Assembly (NCBI GenBank): GCA_030848705.1
Contig: CM061245.1
Span: 80,463,564 to 80,527,563, forward strand
Length of the DNA stretch: 64,000 nucleotides
From: Heracleum sosnowskyi
Lineage: Eukaryota > Streptophyta > Magnoliopsida > Apiales > Apiaceae
Direction: 5' to 3'
Shown: piece after piece, positions 56,489-64,000 of the stretch
How the letters are laid out: each line of letters opens with the position of its first letter
How positions within the stretch are numbered: the stretch's first letter is position 1
Notes under the pieces: generated by a model
Databases searched by the model: none
What the model was told of the DNA's origin: nothing
What the model saw: the letters and a program-made list of their open reading frames with translations, nothing else
Made by a program: the position numbers and the translations under genes

Positions 56489-57171
56489 CTAGCCAATAAC
56501 CCGTGCAAGACACGGGGCATCAAAGAATATTAAAAAATGATAAACCAAAAAATTTTATGGGAACAAAAAATATTAAGTATAGAATAAAAATCAATATGAT
56601 AAATTATAAAATGAGAAACTTCAATATTAATTAATTGGAACATAGAAAAAATAAATAAAGAATACAAATGGGGTTGAGGAAGATAAATGAGACATTATTA
56701 ATATTATTTACTAAAATAATATTAATAATAATGATAAATAGAAAATCTAACATGTTTTAATTACAAAAAGTAACTGTCCGTGATATTTATATTTTTAGAA
56801 GTGTTTTAATTATATCAATTGTATTTGTTAAAAAAATATGTTGGCATGTTAAAGTAGGTAAGTTTTTTTAAATAATTAAAAGTATTAAAATAGGTTTTAA
56901 AATAAATAAGTAAGGATTGCACCTGTTATTTTTGAAAAAGAGATATTTTAGTGAGAACAAATATAAAAAGTAATCTGGATTTACTTTAAAGATATTGCCC
57001 GTGATGTTTTTAGAAAAGGAGTAGATTTTGTTAGAAAAAAGTGTTTTAATTATAAAAGACAATCAACTAGTTATTATTTTTATATTATTTTATTATTTAT
57101 TAAATAGAATAAATGATCGAAAACCGAAAATCAAAACTTTCAATGTTTCAGCTTTAATAATATAGTATAGA
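56489..57171 (-). mobile_element. Non-autonomous Helitron, 683 bp, minus strand
   Basis: On the minus strand it starts TCTATACTATATTATTAAAG and ends with the hairpin CCCGTG-TCTTG-CACGGG, then TTATTGG and CTAG, followed by T. On plus the hairpin lies at 56500-56516. Confidence 0.88.
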
Positions 57172-57203
57172 TATGATGTATGATTTTTTTTTGGACGTGT
57201 ATA

Positions 57204-58205
57204 TGTTATTCCCAACAATGTAATCACATGATTGTAGAAGAGAGGTTGAATACAATCTTTTCAATTTCGAGTTCTTTTAGCAAACAAAGATCACCTTAGA
57301 ACAGAAATAAAAAATTGCAATAAATAAATAACACAAGAATTAAAAATTCAGGTGGATTGATTGTTCCACCTGAGAGATTTTTATTTGAAGAAATCTGTGT
57401 GATGTTTAGAAGTAAACACACAGCTGCTAATACAATGTTTTTGCTTAAGCAATTTACAAAGGAATATTGCTTTAGCTCTAAAGATTGAAACTGATTTCTT
57501 AAACTCAAAAACATTGATATACTTGGTTATATATATATCCCAAGTTTAAAATCTAATTTGAACTACATAAAAGTATACAGTAGGTAAAGTCCAAAAGCTT
57601 GCTTTTCCACTCTAAGTCCAATGGTCCTTGTAATGATTTACCTTTTAGCTGATTGTCCTTGTAGAATCATCTCTATTGACCAGATGGAAATAGAATGCTT
57701 CCTTTTCTTCAGGGTTTCCCAAAATGCTGGTTTCCAGGCTCTTTATGTTCCATCAACCCATGTGACTTGTCAGAACTGTCCCTTTCACAATTTTAACTGC
57801 TAATAATTAAACTAGCATCAGTTGAGGTTAAACTTTAGCATCCGTTGAGAGTGTTGTGGCTGCATCCGTTGAAGCTTCCCAAGGTGCATTCGTTGAAGGC
57901 TGAATGAGTATCGGTTGAGATACTATTTCACTTATGCAGAATTACAAGGCATAGACTATTTACAATTAGCCTTCATATTCTACATATCAGTTGAAAGTCA
58001 ACATGACTTATACAACCTAAACTATTACACTTCAACTGCTATTACAGAACCAAAAAGAGTATGTTACAGTTAGTCTTATAAAGTGATAAGCTACCCTTCA
58101 ACAGATACTGTATTCACATGCTATCCGTTAAAGGCTACATTTTTACTTATACAAATTTTACAAGACAATCTTGTTAATCATCAAGAAACAACATATTTCC
58201 TAACA
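57204..58205 (-). repeat. 3' LTR of the second SIRE
   Basis: Plus-strand ends TGTTATTCCCAACA and TTTCCTAACA. It contains repeated ATCCGTTGA-type words at about 57810-58130. The right boundary is fixed by the polypurine tract; the left is inferred from the TG terminus. Confidence 0.7.
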
Positions 58206-58220
58206 ATCTCCCCCAATTTA
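58206..58220 (-). other. Polypurine tract of the second SIRE
   Basis: Minus strand AATTGGGGGAGAT next to the LTR, as in the intact SIRE at 28434. Confidence 0.75.
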
Positions 58221-59519
58221 TGTCTGGTTGAAAATCAGACATAAATTCAAGGCTTGATGATAACAAAATATACCTAACAAATATACAGATAAATGCAAAA
58301 ATTGTACAAAGCTACATATATTTATTATTGTGAAAGATTTGAAATTTGAAGTACATTACAGATAGATTGCTCCTCTAGTCTAAGCTGATTTAGTTCTTTT
58401 TCTTCTGTCTTGGAGGTAGAATCTTTGTTTTTCCTTGCTTGGCATAGTTGAGATCAATTTGCTGCTGAAGTTTCCTATACAAGTTATCTTCCTCAACAAA
58501 TTTTGGATTTAACATAGATTGCAACCATCTAAGGTACTTGGTGCTAGGCTTAGTTAGTTGATCCTCTAGTCTGAAAAATCTCCTACAGCCTTCTTCATCC
58601 CTGAACTCCATCATCCAGTATGGTTGGAGATGGATTTTCTGATCATTGTATGGGATCTTCATCTTCATTGGCAAACTTTCAAAGGTGTTCTAACTAGCCC
58701 TTAGCTCTTCTATCTTCCTCAGCACCAAACCCCTTGCAATTGGAGAAAACCCTTTAGGATTTTTGATACTTGAGAACACTTTAACTAGGGTTTGATATCC
58801 TTCTCCTAAAATCCTTTGCAGGAGCCATGGCCTTTCCACTCCACCTTTGTAGACAAACATGAGTCTTTCAGACATGTTTTTATATCTGTCAATGCCTCTG
58901 ACTTCCAGTAGTTCATCTAGAAAGAGATCCAATTCTGAGTACTTTTGAATGTCAGCCTTATAGATATAATCCTCCTTGTTCTCCACTGGCTTGACTATCT
59001 GAGGTACTAACAGAATTTTAACTTGTCCCTTGAGAATTTTCTTCTTTGGCTCCCTCTTTCTTTTCTTCTCAGCTTCAAGAATTATCTTTGGGAACTCCAA
59101 ATTGTCAAATTATATGGGCTCATCTTTAAGTTCAACAAGAGTCCCATGAAAGGTAATGTCTGATTGAGTGGCAGGCTTGATGATGTCTTCAAGAGTTACA
59201 GATTTCCTATCTTTCTTCTTCACAATTTCTTCCTTTTCAGGGTATACAGGCCTGTTGGCTCTTGTCCTTTGCCTTTTTATTGGATTTGTTTTAGGCACTT
59301 TCTTTCCCTTGTTTCTCTTTTTAGGAGGAGGATGGGCCACTTCTTCTTCAGCCTCCTCTCTTTCTTCTTCTGCTAACTCATCCCACAGTTCTTTAGCTAG
59401 TCTAGCTTGCTTCTCAAGAGAGGTTTCATACGGAAATTCAAAGGAACTGGGATGAGCTTCCCTTAGTAGCTTTGAGGTTTCTTCTCTCTTGGCTTCAGTA
59501 AATCTAGGATGGTTGTTAG

Positions 59520-62033
59520 TGTAATATCCCGTATTTTTTTAGAATAATAATAATAGCATAATAACAGAAAAAGAGATTAAAATTTGATAAAGAATATGAT
59601 TTAATGATTAAATTATATTAATGGGCCTAAAATATGGATCAGATTTGGATACAGTTAACAAGTAGGTTTGGATTTAGGGTTTCGCAACGCTATATATACA
59701 TCTTATTCTTCTTGGTTGTCTTTGTTTCAAAAATTCGTAGGTCTTTCCCATACAAAAATCGGCTATCTTATAAAATTCGTAGAACATTCACTGTAATTCA
59801 GAATTCGATGATTCTGAACTTTTCCAAAAGCTCTTTCAATTTTCTACAACTTATATTTCACAGTGTTTTTCCATATTTTGCTCTAAACTGTTCTTAAAAT
59901 CACAAAACATGTTCAGATCTCGTTTTTCATTTTTTGTTCAAATTCAGCGGACGTTTTATTTAGTTCCCGATTCGTTATAAGTCCGTTTCAGATGAGCCAT
60001 ATCTCTTCGGAAAGGTCTTTTCGTTCTCTGCAACTTTCACGGTTTAAGTTTTCCAAGAAAACATCGTTTAGAGGGTCGAAAAGGTTAAATACAGTTCTAG
60101 TCAGATTTGAAACATGGAGTTGTTCAAGATTTTAGATGTTGAGGTAAGTTTCTGATTGATCTTTCTAGTGTTTTTAAAATTATGTATGATGTATGTATGT
60201 TTGATTATACAATTCGGACTATTTGATTATATTTTGAAGTGATATGTATTATTTGATATGTGTTATGTGTAATCAATAGACTCGAGACTCTGATTTGTGT
60301 CATGCTTTGTGAAAATATCGAATAATAATAAAGACAGAGTCACCAGGTTGTAGTGAAAATTTTCTGAAAATTTAAGACCGTTTATGTGTAAAAATAAAGT
60401 AACTGCAAGCGCACAGTGTTTAGTTGTAGCAATCACAGATCGATACATAGAGGCTATGAATTTTCGAAACCCTAACAATTAACTTAGGCAAACTAGACAA
60501 TAAGATTTGAGATGAGATTTGTTTAACCTAATTAACAATTAAGTTCAAATAAGAAAAACCTAAGAATCCGAATCCATTAATCAATCACAATTAATATCAA
60601 CTCACCGTAAAATCAATTCTCCTTCTTCAAAAATAAGATATATCAATTAACGAGACAAACATATATTATGAAACTTGTTATCTAACAATAACCTATCAAA
60701 ACTTCATGGAGCAAGCATAGACTATGAAAAATAAATCCGGTAACAATAATATATCAAAATCACTTTGTCAATTGAACAATTAAGCACCAAGAAAAATTAT
60801 GAGAACCAATTAATAGGAACGAGGAGATATCAAAAAATAATTAAATTGACTTCATCTTCATCCTAGGGCAAGAGAATTAGCTAAACATGATTTTAATTAA
60901 AACGAAACAAGATAAAAGCATTGATAACATTATAAGATGTAAAGAAAAGTTACACGAATATATTATTAAGAAAAACAGTAACATGCATTGACTTAAACTA
61001 TCAGGTGATAAAAACAAGTTAACTAGCTTAATAATTAATGTAAAAGGCAAAGTATACTTCCTGGATTGAAAACTGGCCACCGTAAAGTAATAATAAGAAC
61101 CGCTGAACTAGAGATCAGAAAATAGAGTGCTCGTCGAAAAACTAAAACAACGAACAAAATTACTGAATTAAAATTATGGGAAAAGTGTTTGAACAAAATA
61201 AAGAGTGTTTGTATTGAAAGCCAATTAAATTTACTCCTACTCCTAAATTATTAGATATAGTCTAAATTGATGTCCCAAATACAAGAGAGGAGACCCATAT
61301 ATATAGGAAAAAATAATGGGTTTGGGCTCTTTGATTACAAATCGGATTCTGAAAATATTTCATCAATTCCATTTTCTTCTCTGATAAGTTTTCCAATTTT
61401 TCTCCAATTTCCTTTTGACTTCAAGTATTTCCACCTCCTTGCCTTTTTCACCTTTTTCTGCTTGAAATATGATTTTATTTATTTTCCTACAAAACAAAAG
61501 AAAACAATTTATTAAATAATAAAATTATGAAAATAGACATAAAATAGGTATTAAAAATGTATTAAATTATGGACCTATCAACCGTTATCACCGGGTTGTA
61601 GTGGTCGTGGCATAAATTGTGGGTTTCAGGTTATTGTTGTGATGTCGTATCGTATCAAATAAGAATAAGAATATGTGTATCAAAGTTATGTATTGTATAA
61701 GATTATTGTATCGTATTGAATATTGTATTATGTTATGTGTATACATGTTATTTGCCCAACTAGTTAGATCGATTGATTTATTGCTGGGCTGTATAGCTCA
61801 TTCTTTTAATATTTTCAGGTTCGGTGTAAGATCGAGTTGGATAGCTTTGGAGTTCGAGGATCTTAGGATCATAATAGATTGGTTTTTGGATCATCGTTAG
61901 TTGCGCTTTTGTAATAGATATTTTATAATTGAATCATTGCCACGCTTCCGTCTGTCATTGTCATTGTATAGTATTTTATTTTAGTTTCGAATTTAGAATT
62001 AATATATAGTCCGAAAAAGTACAGGCTGTTACA
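59520..62033 (+). mobile_element. Solo LTR, 2514 bp, with nested insertion
   Basis: TGTAATATCCCG at the left, GGCTGTTACA at the right, flanked by GTTAG (59515-59519, 62034-62038). No internal domain. The same TGTAATATCC start as 47524 suggests related families. About half its length is the insertion at 60356-61603. Confidence 0.8.
60356..61603. mobile_element. ~1.25-kb insertion inside the solo LTR, perhaps a minus-strand LTR
   Basis: TCACC(A/G)GGTTGTAGTG occurs at 60340-60355 and 61588-61603, bracketing DNA unlike the host LTR. Read on the minus strand it begins TGATAGGTCCATAATTT and includes CTGTGCGCTTGCAGTTAC, reminiscent of the end of the Athila LTR. No ORF. Either a solo LTR with imprecise borders or a retroposon with a 16-bp duplication. 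Confidence 0.45.
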
Positions 62034-64000
62034 GTTAGTGATATACAATACTTTTCCATTCCTGTAGATTACTACCATTCCTTCTTTCTTCTTCATATCA
62101 GTACCCTCCTTGTATTCAGCTCAACTTTGTTTTTGACATGATGTTTAGATGGAGAACCAGTCCTTCCACTAAAAATTGGTTCAAACTCCTTGAGAAATGA
62201 AGGTTCGGCATCATAGATTTTCTCTGGGATAACTACTTCAGGAGTGAAAACCTTTAGAATTGTGGTGTGAATAGGAGCTGGTTCTGAGGATACTTGTGTA
62301 GCTTGAGATGAGGTCACAGCTTTGAAAATTGATTCTTTGATTAGCCTAACAGAGTGCATAAACCTCTGATTGATCCTTTCATTGTTCCTTAGTCTTTTGT
62401 GCTAGTTGTTCCTGTTTTTCCATCATCTCTTCTTCACTCATTCCAGAAAAATCAAAATCACTAGCTTTAAATTGAGGTAGTGATACTAGAGGAAGAGAAA
62501 ACACCTTTGTGAGTTCAAACTCACTTGGATTGGCAATGATTTGAGGTGTTGGCTGCTCCCCCATAGTTGGTGGAACATTTAAGTTGACAGACTCCCCTCA
62601 ACTTGTGGCAATGATTGAGTTGTTGGAAATGCTGGTTCAGAGACCACTGGTATATTTTACCCCCTTTTGTTATCATTAAGGGTTTGAACAATACCAGTAG
62701 CCTGCAACAATTGTTGCAGGAGTAGAGTCCATGCATTCTGATTTGCTAAGAATGTGTCCATCTGTTTTTCAACCTTGTCCATCCTCTTAGTGAGATTGGC
62801 TACATCATTCACCCATTTATCCTGTTTGCATTTCTGAGATGTAGTAGGAGCCACTCCATCAATTCTCCTTTCCAGAGCACTCTTGGCCTCATCAATGTGA
62901 ACCTTGATGTCATCAGTGTTGACTCTCTGTTGAAGAATTTGACTTTGATTGAGTTGAAGAGAGGCCTTAAAATTCTGAATGATGGTGGCATGAAGAGGAT
63001 CTGTAGTCCGTGACTCTGCATATGCTCTTTGATAGTTCTTGAGAATGACTGCCTTGGTGTCATTGTGAGCATAGGAGTTGGAGAACAACCAAGAAGGCAA
63101 CTCTGTTAAGGTGGAAGGGTCTGCTTCTCCTCCTTCACCACCTCTTGAATCATCATTATCTTCTCCAATGTCTTCTCCTTCAATCTCCTCTTCATATTCA
63201 AAGTCTTCACCAGCTCCTGAAGGCAAATTGGAGATTGCATCTTTGGCTCTCATCATTGACTCGGTAGTGTGAACTAAGTTCAATGTCCTTTCTGCCTCCA
63301 TATTGCCCTGGCCAACCAAAATTTGATAGGCTGGTTCAGGGTGAGTAAATGTCTCAGCATCTAGGTTGATTTGACTCGGTGCATTTTGATAATCTAACTT
63401 AGCCAATCTTTCCCTTTCAGCCTCACTGACATCCATTAACTCACTAGCAATGGCTGTAGTAGCTTCCATCCTTATCTCTCATATACCTGCCTTTCTCTCA
63501 ATTTCTCACTTTTCTTGCATCAGGTGCTCCCCCTGGCTCACACCACTCACAACCTCACCTTCACCTACTAAGGTAGAACTGTCTGTGCTCACTTTTACCA
63601 GGCTAGAAGAAATAGCCTGTCTCTCTTGCTCTCCCTCTCCTTTTGTCTGGCTGTAATCCAGTCTCTCACTCTCAGTTATTTCACTCCCCGCCCTCAGCCT
63701 TAAGAGTGTTTGTACTACTACTACTACTAGATCATATACACTTGTGGTTGTAATACTTGAAATTGAAGTTCCAAGTGTAGAAGAGACCATCAAATGATGG
63801 GAAATATCGGTTGAAGTAGTAGAAGTTAGCTTCAACGGATGGCTGCTGTGAGGCATATCCGTTGAAAGAGAAACACTCATCAACGGATGAGAGATATCCG
63901 TTGAAGAAGGAAAATAACTAGCAGTTGAAATAGAAACTATGGTAGAATCCGTGGAGATTGATTTTAGTTTAGGTGCCACAAATTGAACCAAAGATTCAGA

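Larger units (their letters stand above)
58390..63991 (-). pseudogene. SIRE-2 ORF3, disrupted, split by a solo LTR
   Basis: Coding pieces on the minus strand, in order: 63991-63506 (Ser/Thr-rich, repeated STDISHPL-type phrases), 63469-62657 (MEATTAIASELMDVSEAERER, acidic middle, coiled coil with VDKVEKQMDTFL-like heptads), short shifted pieces to 62093, then beyond the solo LTR 59340-59110 (basic), 59100-58690 and 58674-58390 (ending LPPRQKKKN). Several stops and frame changes separate them. The overall plan of acidic middle, coiled coil and basic C-terminal domain matches ORF3 of the intact SIRE, but sequence identity is low. The N-terminus may extend past the window. Confidence 0.7.
57204..64000 (-). 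mobile_element. Second SIRE-like copia element, 3' part
   Basis: 3' LTR, polypurine tract and the extra ORF downstream of pol are inside the window; gag, pol and the 5' LTR lie to the right. A solo LTR is nested at 59520-62033. The left target duplication would be GTATA (57199-57203) but its partner is not visible. Confidence 0.8.

Noticed and set aside
57621..57803. 60-codon ORF in the SIRE-2 LTR
   Set aside because: No homologous features and lies in the LTR.
59164..59455. Plus-strand hydrophobic ORFs that look like membrane segments
   Set aside because: Antisense of the Lys/Arg-rich part of SIRE-2 ORF3; reversed basic codons read as Phe/Leu/Ser.

Overview
The window is plant nuclear DNA, most likely from a eudicot and probably an asterid. 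The evidence is AT-rich spacers, microsatellites and retrotransposon families that are all plant-type (Tork, Ale and SIRE copia; Athila and Tat gypsy; CACTA, Helitron and MITE elements). No complete host gene, rRNA, tRNA or CRISPR array was seen. The only host-like coding trace is a short exon fragment at 2-292.

Layout. 1-3108: a Tork/Tnt1-like copia pol and 3' LTR, cut at its 5' side by the right end of a CACTA transposon that may carry the exon fragment. 3270-7326: a decayed CACTA end, a 581-bp element with an 11-bp target duplication, a Helitron 5' end, a foldback MITE and AT-rich spacer. 7327-42178: one 34.9-kb Tat-lineage gypsy element on the minus strand (LTRs 7327-8205 and 41299-42178, target duplication CTTAG). 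It has a broken gag-pol (41137 to 19534, minus) and a convergent extra gene (8861-18847, plus) with its own TATA box and introns. Nested in it are a plus-strand Athila element lacking RT and integrase (10391-17638, duplication ACTGC), a CACTA fragment within gag, a 1793-bp tandem duplication of gag plus CACTA, and an intact minus-strand SIRE copia (27886-40754, duplication GTTAT). By eye the LTR pairs differ by about 2.6% (Tat), 0.8% (Athila) and 0% (SIRE), which matches the nesting order.

42404-51040: a decayed Ale-type copia (duplication GATTT) whose right LTR holds a 3.47-kb solo LTR (47524-50995, duplication ATTAG). 51394-57171: an AT-rich stretch with three non-autonomous Helitrons whose ends can be read to the base, a degenerate fourth 3' end and a 170-bp tandem array. 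57204-64000: the 3' LTR and 3' open reading frame of a second, decayed SIRE element on the minus strand, interrupted by a 2.5-kb solo LTR (59520-62033, duplication GTTAG) that contains a further insertion.

The most unusual signal is shared by four retroelements. Each carries its own short word, repeated in the LTR and again in internal coding or non-coding DNA: GTGCGAGC in Tat, GGCGCGGCAGCGCC in Athila, TCAGAGTTT in the first SIRE and ATCCGTTGA in the second. Also notable are a divergent 130-codon ORF inside the intact SIRE, the independent intron-containing gene in the Tat element, and a filler-DNA deletion that removed the RT active site of Tat.
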